Source: an uncultured Clostridia bacterium
Lineage (GTDB): Bacteria; Bacillota; Clostridia; Lachnospirales; UBA5962
DNA: 64,000 nucleotides
Direction of reading: 5' to 3'
Assembly: GCA_946481295.1 (NCBI GenBank)
Contig: CAMLLW010000004.1
Coordinates: 1-64,000 of the forward strand
A program made the position numbers and the translations under genes. Below are positions 1 to 8,774 of this stretch, piece by piece (the stretch's first letter is position 1; each line of letters opens with the position of its first letter). The notes below the pieces were generated by a model that did not search any database, was not told the DNA's origin, and saw nothing but the letters and a program-made list of their open reading frames with translations.

Positions 1-1976
1 TTCTTATCATTATTTAGTGTATTTTTTTTTGATTTAATTTCTTCTAACTTTTCATTAAAATTAAAATTATTTATTTCATTTTGAATAACTTTTTTTCTTT
101 CAATTATTTCTTTTTTTTCATCTTCTAATTTTTCTATTTTTGTTTCTAATTCTCCTATTTTTTTTGATAACTTATCTTGCTTATTTAATAAATCTAATTC
201 TTTAATATTATTATTTTCTTTTAATAAGTGATTCTCTATATTTTTATGGTGTAATGAACCACAAACAGGACAAGGTTCATTTTCTTTAAGTTCTTCATTC
301 AAAATTTTTATATATTCATTTTTTAAGTTTTCTTTTAATTTATTATTTTCTTTTATACAATTTTCTAAATTATATTTGAATTCTTTAATTTTATCTTCTT
401 TTTCTTTTTCTTTATTAGGTATTAAGTCTAAATCGTCCTTATATTCTTTTTTTTCTTTATAAATTCTTTCTAATTCTTCAATTTCTTTTTCTTTTTCACG
501 TAAATTTTCCTCTGAAAAATAACTTTTATTTTTATTAAGTTCATCTAATTTATTATTTAATTTATTAATTTCTTCTTTATAAAAACTTATATTTAAATTT
601 TTTTGTTCTTGATCTCTTTTCAAACTTTCTTGCTTTTTTTGCATAGATTTAGAATTTTCTTCTAATTCTTCTTTCTTATTTTTCAAATCTTTTATATTTG
701 ATAAAATATTATTTGCTTTTAATATATTATTTTTATCATCTAATTTATAACATGAATCTATTTCATTTATTTTTCTTTCAATTTCATCTAATCTTTCTTT
801 ATAAGCTTTATTTTTATTTAAAATTTTATCCTTTTGAATTTCACATGTATTTTTTTGTTTCTTTAATTTATTAAATTCTTCCTCAAGTTCATCTTTTTCA
901 TTTTTGTTTTTTATTAATTCACTAATTATATCAGTAGAGTCTTTTAAATTATTAAAAATTTTTTCATCATTATTGAGAAAGTTATCTAATTCTTTTTCAA
1001 TAGAAAAATATTCTTCTTCTGTTTTTTTAAATTCTTTTTCTGTTGATTCATATTCTTCTTCTGTTTTTAATAATTTATTTTTATTTTCTTCATAATCTTT
1101 ATAAATATTATAAATTTCTATTTCTTTTAATAGTTTTCTTTTTTTATCAATTTCATTTTTAGATTTAATTAATTTATCTCTTTCATCATTATATTTTTTT
1201 AAATTTTGCAAAATATTTTGATTTATTTTATTATTTTCAATACTTTTTTCTATATTGTTATAATATTTATCTATTTTATTTATTTTATTTTCTATTTTTC
1301 TTAAATCTTCTTTTTGCTCTTCTATTTTTTCTAAAGTTACATCACCTATTGAATTTTTAGTTTTTTCTAAACAGTATAATTCTGTTTTTACGTCATTATA
1401 TCTTTTTTTAATTTTTTCAGATAAAAGTTCACCATAATCTTCTAGTTTAAAAATGCGTTCTAACATTTCTCTTCTTTCTTTATTTGCTAAAGATAAAAAT
1501 TCACTAAATTTACCTTGCGGTAAAATAACACATCGTAAAAAATCATCGTAATTTAAACCTAGTATCTCATTAATTTTTTTGTTAACAGCTATAACTCCTT
1601 CTTCTATAGGCTCATACTTTTCATTAACATTTAATAATAAAATTGTCTTTGTATTTTTTTGAATTTCATTGCTTCTTTTAAAACTTCTTTCTATTTTATA
1701 TGTTTTATATGAATTACTATTCATTATAGAAAATTCAAAAACTACATATCCAGAATTCACATTAGAGTTTAAAAAAATTTTTGATTTTTTATCTCCTTTA
1801 AATCTAGAAGCTTCACCATATAAACTTATTGTTATAGCATCTATTATTGAAGATTTACCACTTCCTGTAGGACCAAAAATACCAAATAACCCATAAGATA
1901 ATAAATCATCAAAATTTATAACTTGTTCATCTTCAAAACTATTAATTCCTTTAATTTTTAACATTATAGGTTTCAT
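1..1976 (-). CDS. sbcC: SbcC nuclease ATPase subunit (C-terminus cut off by window edge)
   Basis: Subunit of the SbcCD (Mre11-Rad50-like) complex that opens hairpins and processes DNA ends. The reading frame begins at the ATG at 1976 and runs off the left edge, so about 658 residues are visible. Residues 35-42 are the Walker A motif GPTGSGKS. The rest of the visible part is a long Lys/Glu/Asn-rich coiled coil. The zinc-hook motif CPVC falls at residues 569-572 (bases 261-272), which is where the two coiled-coil halves meet, so the returning coil and the Walker B lobe lie outside the window. The start lies 2 bases after the sbcD stop, so the two are surely co-transcribed and probably translationally coupled. 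The family is normally about 1000-1200 residues, consistent with a truncation by the window only. Confidence 0.95.
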   Translation of the reverse strand, partial: MKPIMLKIKGINSFEDEQVINFDDLLSYGLFGIFGPTGSGKSSIIDAITISLYGEASRFKGDKKSKIFLNSNVNSGYVVFEFSIMNSNSYKTYKIERSFKRSNEIQKNTKTILLLNVNEKYEPIEEGVIAVNKKINEILGLNYDDFLRCVILPQGKFSEFLSLANKERREMLERIFKLEDYGELLSEKIKKRYNDVKTELYCLEKTKNSIGDVTLEKIEEQKEDLRKIENKINKIDKYYNNIEKSIENNKINQNILQNLKKYNDERDKLIKSKNEIDKKRKLLKEIEIYNIYKDYEENKNKLLKTEEEYESTEKEFKKTEEEYFSIEKELDNFLNNDEKIFNNLKDSTDIISELIKNKNEKDELEEEFNKLKKQKNTCEIQKDKILNKNKAYKERLDEIERKINEIDSCYKLDDKNNILKANNILSNIKDLKNKKEELEENSKSMQKKQESLKRDQEQKNLNISFYKEEINKLNNKLDELNKNKSYFSEENLREKEKEIEELERIYKEKKEYKDDLDLIPNKEKEKEDKIKEFKYNLENCIKENNKLKENLKNEYIKILNEELKENEPCPVCGSLHHKNIENHLLKENNNIKELDLLNKQDKLSKKIGELETKIEKLEDEKKEIIERKKVIQNEINNFNFNEKLEEIKSKKNTLNNDK

Positions 1977-1978
1977 AA

Positions 1979-3196
1979 TTAAATATCTTCTCCTTTTTCA
2001 TCATTAGATGTTATTAGATCAAAAAATAAATCTAATGTATCCTGATTCGGTTCAATATTTTTTATCTTTTTGTAAAATTCTACAAATTCTTCTTCTATAG
2101 TTCTATCTTTATAAATATCAACTTCTTCTTCTATAGCTTTATCTATCCAATTTACATTAATTTCTAAAATATCTTTTTTTATATTTCTTATATTAACCAT
2201 ATCAGTTTTTTCTAAAGCTTTATCACTGTCAATTTCTAAAAAAACCCAACATTCTCTGTCAGAATTATTTTTACATTGTTCTATAGCATCATTTATATTT
2301 TTAAATTTCCAAACTTCTATTGGTTTATAATTTTTTAAAAATCTCTTTTTTACTTCCTTTACACCACTATTATCTAAATCTACTATATAAACTAATTTTG
2401 CATAATTTGCTTCACTTTTACTATATTGTATTGGAGAACCACTGTAATATGCATGTTCTATAGTTCCTTTTATTTGCTGAGGTCTATGTAAATGTCCCAT
2501 TGCTATGTAATGAGCATTTTTAGGAAATGCATCTGCACTTATAGCCATACTTCCTCCCAATTGAATATTTCTTTCAGAGTCTGAAGTTTCTGCTCCTATA
2601 ACAAAAAAATGTCCTACAATTAAATTTATTGTATCTTCTCTAAAATTTTCAGACAACATATGTAAAATTTTTTTAACTTTATATGAGTAATCTTTTTGTA
2701 TATTTTCTTCGTCCATCTTATAAGAAATAACTTCTTTTAAACGTGTTTCGCTAGGAAATGGCATAAGTAAAATTATAGCTTTTTCATTATTTATTTCTAT
2801 TTCTATAAATCCTTCTCCAGAATTAATAATTTTATAACTATTATAATCACCTACTGGAATAACTGTTTTTAAAGTTCCTACTATAATTATCCCCATATCT
2901 TGTAATATAGGAGTTGCAGCAATTAATCTATCAGGACTATCATGATTACCAGCTATAATAAGTATTGGTCTTTTACCATTGTTACTTAATGATTTTAAAC
3001 TTTTAAAAAATAATTTTTCTGCAGCAGATGATGGATTGCTAGTATCATAAATATCTCCAGCAACTATTATTAAATCTATATCTTCTTCATTTGCAATTTC
3101 TTCTAATTCATTTATAAATTTTTCTTGTTCGTCTATCCTACTTTGAACATCTAAATTTTTACCAAGATGCCAATCAGATGTATGTAAAATTTTCAT
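1979..3196 (-). CDS. sbcD: SbcD exonuclease subunit
   Basis: Metallophosphoesterase nuclease partner of SbcC. I choose the ATG at 3196 (405 residues, MKILHTSDWHLG) over an upstream in-frame start at 3256 because GAAAGGAA lies just before it and the family begins exactly with this motif. Metal-ligand motifs are visible: DxH at residues 8-10, GDIYD at 47-51, GNHD at 83-86, and GH / GHLHRPQ motifs further on. Length matches the family (about 380-410). It is the first gene of a two-gene operon with sbcC. Upstream it is divergent from the CPBP protease gene, with about 70 bases between them. Confidence 0.95.
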   Translation of the reverse strand: MKILHTSDWHLGKNLDVQSRIDEQEKFINELEEIANEEDIDLIIVAGDIYDTSNPSSAAEKLFFKSLKSLSNNGKRPILIIAGNHDSPDRLIAATPILQDMGIIIVGTLKTVIPVGDYNSYKIINSGEGFIEIEINNEKAIILLMPFPSETRLKEVISYKMDEENIQKDYSYKVKKILHMLSENFREDTINLIVGHFFVIGAETSDSERNIQLGGSMAISADAFPKNAHYIAMGHLHRPQQIKGTIEHAYYSGSPIQYSKSEANYAKLVYIVDLDNSGVKEVKKRFLKNYKPIEVWKFKNINDAIEQCKNNSDRECWVFLEIDSDKALEKTDMVNIRNIKKDILEINVNWIDKAIEEEVDIYKDRTIEEEFVEFYKKIKNIEPNQDTLDLFFDLITSNDEKGEDI

Positions 3197-3268
3197 AATA
3201 ACTTTCCTTTCTAAAATATAAATGATATAATTACATTTATTTTTTATAGTAACCAAGGAGGTCTTTTT

Positions 3269-4186
3269 TTGAATTCACCATTACGTGGTAATAAATTTAT
3301 GTTCTTTTTAATCGTATATTTTTTATTAATATCATTTTTTTATGGTTTTATAGCTAATTTTTTTGGATTTACTAATCTTTCACTACCTATAAACATAATT
3401 ATATCCCAAAGCATACAATTCGGAATACCTTTTTTACTATATATTATAGTAACTAAAAATAAGATTTCAGATGTTTTATTAATAAGAAAATTAAGCTTAA
3501 AAAATATATTTTTTATATTATTAATGGGATTAACAATACAACCTGCTATGATGTTTTTATCAGCTATTGGTAATATATTTGCAGATAATAATGCTTCTCA
3601 AATGGTTTCAGTTTTAACTCAGTTTCCATTTATCACAGGGCTTTTAACAGTTGCTCTTACACCTGCAATTTTTGAAGAAATTACATTTAGAGGTATTATT
3701 TTTAATGAATATAAAAACAGTAGTATTAAAATAGCAGCTATCGTTAATGGTTTATTTTTTGGTATTATGCATTTAGATTTACAACAATTTTTCTATGCAT
3801 TTCCTTTAGGAATCATTATGGTATATATTATTTATTACACAAAATCTATACTTGCAACTTCTTTAATGCATTTTACAATTAATGCTTCTCAATTTTGTAT
3901 GGCATACTTTTTTAATTATTTATCAAAAATATCAGATACAGATAATTTTAATAAAATAAATACAGACGATATTTTATATTCAAGTACTACAAATATAATT
4001 TCTATAACTATTATCTCTTTAATATTTATTTATATATTTTCATATATCTTTAAAAAATTTAAAGACTATAATATAAAAAATATTGATAAAAATGGCATCC
4101 AACTACAACAAAATCATTTTTTTGATATATTTTTTATCGGTATAATTATATTTTATATAATATATATAATTTTAACTATTATATAA
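3269..4186 (+). CDS. CPBP family intramembrane metalloprotease-like protein
   Basis: Multi-pass membrane protein of the CPBP (CAAX protease and bacteriocin-processing, Abi) family. The diagnostic EExxFR motif is at residues 136-141 and the second conserved histidine is in GIMHLD (H168); a third conserved block, SLMHFTINA, follows. About eight hydrophobic segments are visible, including a C-terminal one after a charged stretch at 225-275. Translation starts at a TTG at 3269, preceded by AAGGAGG with good spacing. Substrate is unknown: family members process prenylated proteins, give bacteriocin immunity, or act in regulated proteolysis. It stands alone between divergent sbcD and a convergent small gene. 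Confidence 0.85.
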   Translation: MNSPLRGNKFMFFLIVYFLLISFFYGFIANFFGFTNLSLPINIIISQSIQFGIPFLLYIIVTKNKISDVLLIRKLSLKNIFFILLMGLTIQPAMMFLSAIGNIFADNNASQMVSVLTQFPFITGLLTVALTPAIFEEITFRGIIFNEYKNSSIKIAAIVNGLFFGIMHLDLQQFFYAFPLGIIMVYIIYYTKSILATSLMHFTINASQFCMAYFFNYLSKISDTDNFNKINTDDILYSSTTNIISITIISLIFIYIFSYIFKKFKDYNIKNIDKNGIQLQQNHFFDIFFIGIIIFYIIYIILTII

Positions 4187-4190
4187 ATCG

Positions 4191-4243
4191 AATAATAAAA
4201 AATAAATGGAGTTAATTTCTAACCCCATTTATTTTTTATTATT
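4191..4243. terminator. Bidirectional terminator
   Basis: Long inverted repeat: arms of 24 bases (4191-4214 and 4220-4243) with a single mismatch around a 5-base loop. A-rich and T-rich flanks give a U-run on both strands, so it can end both the CPBP gene and the convergent small gene, whose stop codon lies inside it. Confidence 0.85.
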
Positions 4244-4451
4244 CTTTATCTTTATTATCTTTACTTTTATCATCATTATCTTTATCATCTTCATTTTCAT
4301 TATCTTCATTAGAATTCTTTTTATTAGATAATTTTTTCATCTTTTCTTCTAAAAAAGATTCTATTTCTTCTAAATCTTTAAGACTAAGTTTTTTCTTCCT
4401 AGGTTTATAAAGTTTTTGCAACATTTTATATTTCATTTTAGAATTAATCAA
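4239..4451 (-). CDS. Small highly charged protein of unknown function
   Basis: 70 residues from a TTG start at 4451, preceded by AGGGGGT at good spacing. The N-terminal half is basic (KYKMLQKLYKPRKKK) and contains a short amphipathic helix (LEEIESFLEEKMKKL). The C-terminal third is almost only Asp, Asn, Lys, Glu and Ser, presumably disordered. There is no signal peptide, membrane segment or cysteine. I do not recognise a family. It has its own terminator and a 14-bp palindrome upstream (4479-4492), which favours a real gene over a shadow, but low-complexity AT-rich DNA can produce such frames by chance. Confidence 0.55.
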   Translation of the reverse strand: MINSKMKYKMLQKLYKPRKKKLSLKDLEEIESFLEEKMKKLSNKKNSNEDNENEDDKDNDDKSKDNKDKE

Positions 4452-4478
4452 ACTAATACCCCCTATAAAGTTATAACT

Positions 4479-4492
4479 TACTTATATAAGTA
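4479..4492. promoter_or_regulatory. Palindrome upstream of the small charged-protein gene
   Basis: Perfect 14-bp palindrome TACTTATATAAGTA, centred about 34 bases upstream of the TTG start at 4451. It could be an operator overlapping the promoter. It is almost purely A/T, so chance is a serious alternative. Confidence 0.3.
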
Positions 4493-4546
4493 TGTTTCTA
4501 ATAGACAATAATTTACCTTAAATTTTATATTCCCACCACTTACCTA

Positions 4547-4575
4547 TTGTACTGTTATTACTTTCGTAATATACT
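4547..4575 (+). promoter_or_regulatory. Sigma-A type promoter of the secreted CIHF-motif gene
   Basis: TTGTAC at 4547-4552, a 17-base spacer and TATACT at 4570-4575. The predicted transcription start is near 4582, leaving a leader of about 38 bases to the ATG at 4620. Confidence 0.6.
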
Positions 4576-4619
4576 GTTAATAATTTGTTAATTTTTTTAA
4601 TATTGTGGAGGTATTATTA

Positions 4620-5273
4620 ATGAAATGCTTTTTAATTTTTATGTTGACATCGTTACTGAATTTTAATAACTATAGTACTAACATAACAGAACATAATCCA
4701 AATTTTGCTTATACTTCTGTACATAAACATAAAAATTCAAATCTTATGGAAAATAAATATAAAGATAAACAAAGTAGTGCTGTGAATTGGTCAAAAGCTA
4801 ATAAGCTATTTCCTAGAAATTCAAATGCAACTATAATAGATGTTGATACAAAAAAAATATTTAAAGTAAAAAGAACTTTTGGTTCAAATCATGCGGATGT
4901 AGAACCTTTAACTACTAAAGATACAAAAATAATAAAGGAAATTTGGGGAGGATTTAATTGGAATAGAAGAGCAGTAGTTGTTGTAACCCAAAAAGGCAAT
5001 ATGTTAGCAGGAAGTATGACATCTTTTCCCCATGCTGGAGTAGATAATAAACCTGCATTAGCTTACGTACATAATAGAAGTGGTAATTATGGCTCAGGTA
5101 TAAATCTAGATGCTGTAAAAAATAACGGTGTAAATGGTCACATGTGTATACATTTTTTAAATAGTAAAACACATGGTTCAAAACATGTTAATAAAAAGCA
5201 TCAATATATGGTGAAAAAATCTGCAAATTATATAGATAAACATTATTCAGAAATAAAAAAGTTGCTAAAATAA
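4620..5273 (+). CDS. Secreted protein with GHxCIHFxNSxTH motif, function unknown
   Basis: 217 residues from the ATG at 4620; an in-frame GTG at 4605 overlaps the GGAGG ribosome site and is rejected. Residues 1-20 look like a signal peptide (MKCFLIFMLTSLL), followed by a low-complexity linker. The C-terminal domain (about residues 60-217) carries conserved-looking blocks: FGSNHADVEPLTTKD, WGGFNWNRRAVVV, SFPHAG and GHMCIHFLNSKTH, then HQYMVKKSA. From memory, the same blocks occur in uncharacterised secreted Firmicutes proteins, often next to peptidoglycan-binding or SH3 modules. The Cys/His spacing hints at an enzyme active site, perhaps on the cell wall, but no activity is assigned. It has its own promoter and terminator. 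Confidence 0.75.
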   Translation: MKCFLIFMLTSLLNFNNYSTNITEHNPNFAYTSVHKHKNSNLMENKYKDKQSSAVNWSKANKLFPRNSNATIIDVDTKKIFKVKRTFGSNHADVEPLTTKDTKIIKEIWGGFNWNRRAVVVVTQKGNMLAGSMTSFPHAGVDNKPALAYVHNRSGNYGSGINLDAVKNNGVNGHMCIHFLNSKTHGSKHVNKKHQYMVKKSANYIDKHYSEIKKLLK

Positions 5274-5289
5274 AGCAACTTTTTTTATT
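5255..5289. terminator. Terminator between the secreted protein gene and psuG
   Basis: Perfect 12-base arms (5255-5266 and 5274-5285) around a 7-base loop, followed by a T-run on the plus strand. The A-run on the other side allows use in both directions. Confidence 0.85.
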
Positions 5290-6208
5290 TTTTACTTATA
5301 TTTGATAGATCTTTTGCAATGTTAGCAGCAACTTTAGCATTATTATAAACTAATTCAATATTAGAATCTAAACTTTTACCATCTGTTATATTTTTTATTC
5401 TATCTAATAAAAAAGGAGTAAATTTTTTAACAGTTATATTATTCTCTTTTGATTCTTTTAAGGCATTATTTATGGCATTATTTATAATATTGTAATCCAT
5501 TTCATACTGTTGTGGTATAGGATTTGCTATAACCATACCACCTTTTAAATTTAAATCCCATTTAGCTTTTAGAGCTTCTGCCACTTCCATAGAAGAATCT
5601 ACTTTATAGTCAACAGAAAATCCGCTTTTTCTCGTATAAAATGCTGGCATTTCATCGGTTTTAAAACCTACTACAGGCACACCATTAGTTTCTAAATATT
5701 CTAATGTTAAACCTATATCTAATATAGATTTAGCTCCTGCACATACAACAGCCACATTAGTATTTGCTAATTCTTGTAAGTCTGCAGAAATATCAAAACT
5801 AGTCTCTGCACCCCTATGAACTCCACCTATTCCTCCTGTTGCAAATACCTTTATTCCTGCAAAATTAGCAAGTATCATTGTAGTAGCTACAGTAGTTGCA
5901 CCTGTTAATTTTTTTGATATTACAAATGGTAAATCTCTTCTACTAACTTTTACAACATCTTTACTTGTTGCTAAAAATTCTATTTCATCTTCTGTAATAC
6001 CAACTTTTAAAACTCCATTTATTATAGCAATAGTAGCTGGAACTGCTCCATTTTCTCTTATTATTTTCCCTACAGTTTTTGCCATTTCTACATTTTTAGG
6101 ATATGGCATTCCATGGGATATTATAGTTGATTCCAATGCAACAACTGGATCACCATTATCTAATGCTTTTCTTACCTCACTATGTATCTCTAAATATTTG
6201 TCTAACAT
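5285..6208 (-). CDS. psuG: Pseudouridine-5'-phosphate glycosidase
   Basis: Cleaves pseudouridine 5'-phosphate to uracil and ribose 5-phosphate, the second step in salvaging pseudouridine from RNA turnover. 307 residues, the usual family length. Family signatures are visible: [41 protein letters not shown] and [13 protein letters not shown]. By position, E26, K87 and D143 should correspond to the catalytic Glu, Lys and Asp known in the E. coli enzyme. Its ATG overlaps the last codons of psuK by 7 bases, so the two are translationally coupled. Confidence 0.95.
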   Translation of the reverse strand: MLDKYLEIHSEVRKALDNGDPVVALESTIISHGMPYPKNVEMAKTVGKIIRENGAVPATIAIINGVLKVGITEDEIEFLATSKDVVKVSRRDLPFVISKKLTGATTVATTMILANFAGIKVFATGGIGGVHRGAETSFDISADLQELANTNVAVVCAGAKSILDIGLTLEYLETNGVPVVGFKTDEMPAFYTRKSGFSVDYKVDSSMEVAEALKAKWDLNLKGGMVIANPIPQQYEMDYNIINNAINNALKESKENNITVKKFTPFLLDRIKNITDGKSLDSNIELVYNNAKVAANIAKDLSNISKK

Positions 6209-7173
6209 ATTTTCATTTCCTCCAATTTATTTTTTATATTTTCTACTGATATATTAGAGTTTACAGTATCTTTATGTAATATAGTTAATATAGATGCCGC
6301 CATTGAAAATTTTGCACTTTCTATTAAATTAAATTTATTTATATAACAATACACTAAAGATGCAGTAAATGAGTCTCCTGCACCAGTTGCATTTAAAACT
6401 TTAATTTCAGGAGATTTTAATCTATATTTTTCATTTAAATTAGCGCAAAAAACACCATCTTTTCCTAATGTTATAAAAATATTTTTTGTTCCTTTATCTA
6501 AAAAATAATTTGAGCATTTAATCAAATCATTTTCTGAATTAATAGAAAATCCTGATAAAGTTTGAGCTTCATATTTATTTACTTTTACTGTATGAAATCT
6601 ACCTAAAATATTTTTTATATTTTTACATTTTGCTACAGAAATTGCATCTACAAAAATAGGTAAATGATTATAATTAGTAGTTATATAATTTAAAACTTCT
6701 TCTGTACAATTAGTATCAACAACAATAACTGTTGAATTTTTTAATAAATTATCTTTAGCTAATATATAGTCTATATCAATATTTTCAATAATATCCATAT
6801 GAGATATTGCTAATTGCATATCTTTTTCTTCATTTAAAATTGCTAAATATATAGAAGTAGGTAAATTATTAGATATAAAACAATTATCCATATCTATTCC
6901 ATATTCTTTACATTTTGATAAAATTAAATTTCCATATGTATCATTTCCTAAAGCTGAAATTAATTTTGTACTAATACCTAATCTACATATATTTTCTGCT
7001 ATATTTCTACCTACACCGCCAAGTGATATGTTTATTTCTCCAGGATTAGAATTATTCATTAATAATTTATTTTTGGGAAATCCTTGTATATCTATATTAG
7101 AACCACCAATAACTGTAACATATGTTTTATTATCTATTGAACTTATTTTTTCACTATTTTTTAACTCCTTCAT
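6202..7173 (-). CDS. psuK: Pseudouridine kinase (PfkB/ribokinase family)
   Basis: Phosphorylates pseudouridine to feed psuG. I choose the ATG at 7173 (323 residues) with GGTGGTGATT before it, rather than the in-frame start at 7185. PfkB-family features are visible: N-terminal [11 protein letters not shown], a [15 protein letters not shown] block, and the C-terminal anion-hole/catalytic motif [12 protein letters not shown]. Assignment as PsuK rather than another sugar kinase rests on the coupling to psuG. No transporter gene adjoins the pair, so pseudouridine may come from internal RNA decay or from uptake encoded elsewhere. Confidence 0.9.
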   Translation of the reverse strand: MKELKNSEKISSIDNKTYVTVIGGSNIDIQGFPKNKLLMNNSNPGEINISLGGVGRNIAENICRLGISTKLISALGNDTYGNLILSKCKEYGIDMDNCFISNNLPTSIYLAILNEEKDMQLAISHMDIIENIDIDYILAKDNLLKNSTVIVVDTNCTEEVLNYITTNYNHLPIFVDAISVAKCKNIKNILGRFHTVKVNKYEAQTLSGFSINSENDLIKCSNYFLDKGTKNIFITLGKDGVFCANLNEKYRLKSPEIKVLNATGAGDSFTASLVYCYINKFNLIESAKFSMAASILTILHKDTVNSNISVENIKNKLEEMKIC

Positions 7174-7520
7174 AATCACCACCAAAATTTAAATTTTATT
7201 TATATTATAAATATATATCATTAAATATAATAGTATTTTTTTTAAAATTAGCTAATTAATGTAATATTTTATTATTTTGCCTTAATTATTTTCATATTAT
7301 ATATTTTGATATCTATATTTATTAATAAATAATTATTATTTATATAATATACTTCGGAATAAATTAAAATTTATAAAATTTATATTACATTAATAATTTT
7401 ATATATACTAATTTTATTTAAAAAGTATATAATTATATATTAAATTTTTAATAAAGTTGAAATGTATTTTAAAATGTGATAGCATTAAAACACTTTAATA
7501 GTCTGAGGAGAAAGTTGTTT
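7174..7520. other. Divergent intergenic region between psuK and trmB
   Basis: About 350 bases of almost pure A/T holding both promoters. A weak candidate for trmB is TTGAAA at 7457-7462, a 17-base spacer and TAGCAT at 7480-7485. No small ORF with a ribosome site, RNA element or clear operator was seen. Confidence 0.5.
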
Positions 7521-8168
7521 ATGCGTAATAGAAAAAAACCATGGGCACAAGGGGAACTTGAAAATAATAATTTAATAATAAAAAATGCAGAAGAATTTAA
7601 AGGAAAATGGCATTTGTATTTTAACAATTCTAATCCTATTCATTTGGAAATTGGTTGTGGTAAGGGAAGTTTTATAACTAAACTGTCTCAAAAAAATCCT
7701 AACATTAACTATATTGCACTAGAAAGAGCATCTCAAGTAATAGTAACAGGTGCAAGAAAATTAAGAGAACTATCTGAAGAAAATAATTTTTCTGGTAACT
7801 TAGTATTTGTATTGGGAAATGTTACAAATTTAAAGGATTATTTTAAAGAAGAAGAATTAGATAGACTATATATAAATTTTTGCGACCCATGGCCACGTAA
7901 AAAATGGGCAAAAAGAAGATTAACATATAGAGAGTTCTTAAATACTTATAAATTATTATTAAAACAAAATTCTGAAATACATTTTAAAACAGATAATAAA
8001 CAGTTATTTGAGTTTTCACTAAATGAATTTTGTAATCAAAACTGGCACTTAAAAAATATAAGCTTAGATCTTCACAATAGTAATTTTGAAGAAAATATTA
8101 TGACAGAATACGAAAAGAAATTTTCTGATATGGGAATGCCTATATATAGATTAGAGGCATGGTATTAA
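7521..8168 (+). CDS. trmB: tRNA (guanine-N7)-methyltransferase
   Basis: SAM-dependent enzyme making m7G46 in the variable loop of tRNAs. The start is the ATG at 7521 (215 residues), preceded by GAGGAG; an earlier in-frame start at 7476 adds 15 codons with no ribosome site. Motifs: SAM-binding EIGCGKG at residues 43-49, the DPWPRKKWAKRR signature at about 122-133, FKTDN, and the C-terminal TEYEKKF block. Monocistronic, ending in a shared hairpin with the convergent hemerythrin gene. Confidence 0.95.
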   Translation: MRNRKKPWAQGELENNNLIIKNAEEFKGKWHLYFNNSNPIHLEIGCGKGSFITKLSQKNPNINYIALERASQVIVTGARKLRELSEENNFSGNLVFVLGNVTNLKDYFKEEELDRLYINFCDPWPRKKWAKRRLTYREFLNTYKLLLKQNSEIHFKTDNKQLFEFSLNEFCNQNWHLKNISLDLHNSNFEENIMTEYEKKFSDMGMPIYRLEAWY

Positions 8169-8198
8169 AAGGAAGGTTTAATTAACTTCCCTTTTAAT
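8164..8198. terminator. Bidirectional terminator, trmB / hemerythrin gene
   Basis: Imperfect inverted repeat with ATTAAAAGG on one side and CCTTTTAAT on the other, with a small internal mismatch, between two convergent stop codons. T-rich on the plus-strand exit. Confidence 0.65.
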
Positions 8199-8748
8199 AT
8201 AATTTTTCTAACATATCTATAATATCTAAATATTTCAAACAATTATTTTTTTCTTTATTAATTTTTTCAATTTTTTCTGATTCTAAGTCAATTTTATCTA
8301 AAATATCTTTATTTAAATTTTTTTCTGCATATGTATAGACTAATTTATTTTCTTTTTCTATATGTCTCCTAATTAAATAAACATAGGCCATCATATTAGA
8401 AATTATACTTAATTTATCTTTAGTATTAAAATTTTTTTCATAACTAATTATAGAATTTTCTATTTCTAAAATATGTAATCTTGCTAAGTCATGTTCAACT
8501 AACATACCACTACTTATAAGATTTTTAGCTATAGATCCTAAATTTTCTAACATATATTTAAATAAAATATTTTCTTCTTTTTTATGATGATAATTATCTG
8601 CATACTCTTTCATAAAAATTACTGCTTTTTTAAAAATATTTATATCTAAAATTTCTCCTTCAATAATTTTTACACATATATTTTCTATAACATTTGTAAA
8701 TCGCAAAATATTATCATGTTCGATTAATAAAATATCTATACTATACAT
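8194..8748 (-). CDS. Hemerythrin-domain protein
   Basis: 184-residue four-helix protein with the expected diiron ligand pattern: H11 (IEHDN), H54/H55 with E58/E59 (HHKKEEN), H86 (VEHD), and H129 with E133 (RRHIEKEN). Such proteins bind oxygen or nitric oxide, or aid Fe-S repair in anaerobes. Its stop and start fit a position directly downstream of hcp on the same strand (26 bases between them), so it is probably co-transcribed with hcp and part of the nitrosative/oxidative defence unit. A short linker rich in Lys/Glu ends the protein. Soluble, no signal peptide. Confidence 0.88.
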   Translation of the reverse strand: MYSIDILLIEHDNILRFTNVIENICVKIIEGEILDINIFKKAVIFMKEYADNYHHKKEENILFKYMLENLGSIAKNLISSGMLVEHDLARLHILEIENSIISYEKNFNTKDKLSIISNMMAYVYLIRRHIEKENKLVYTYAEKNLNKDILDKIDLESEKIEKINKEKNNCLKYLDIIDMLEKLY

Positions 8749-8774
8749 AATTATTTACCTTCTTTTTATAAATA

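Noticed and set aside
904-1896. Plus-strand ORFs of 63 and 75 codons inside sbcC
   Set aside because: Antisense shadows of the sbcC coding frame, with low-complexity Ser/Leu/Phe composition.
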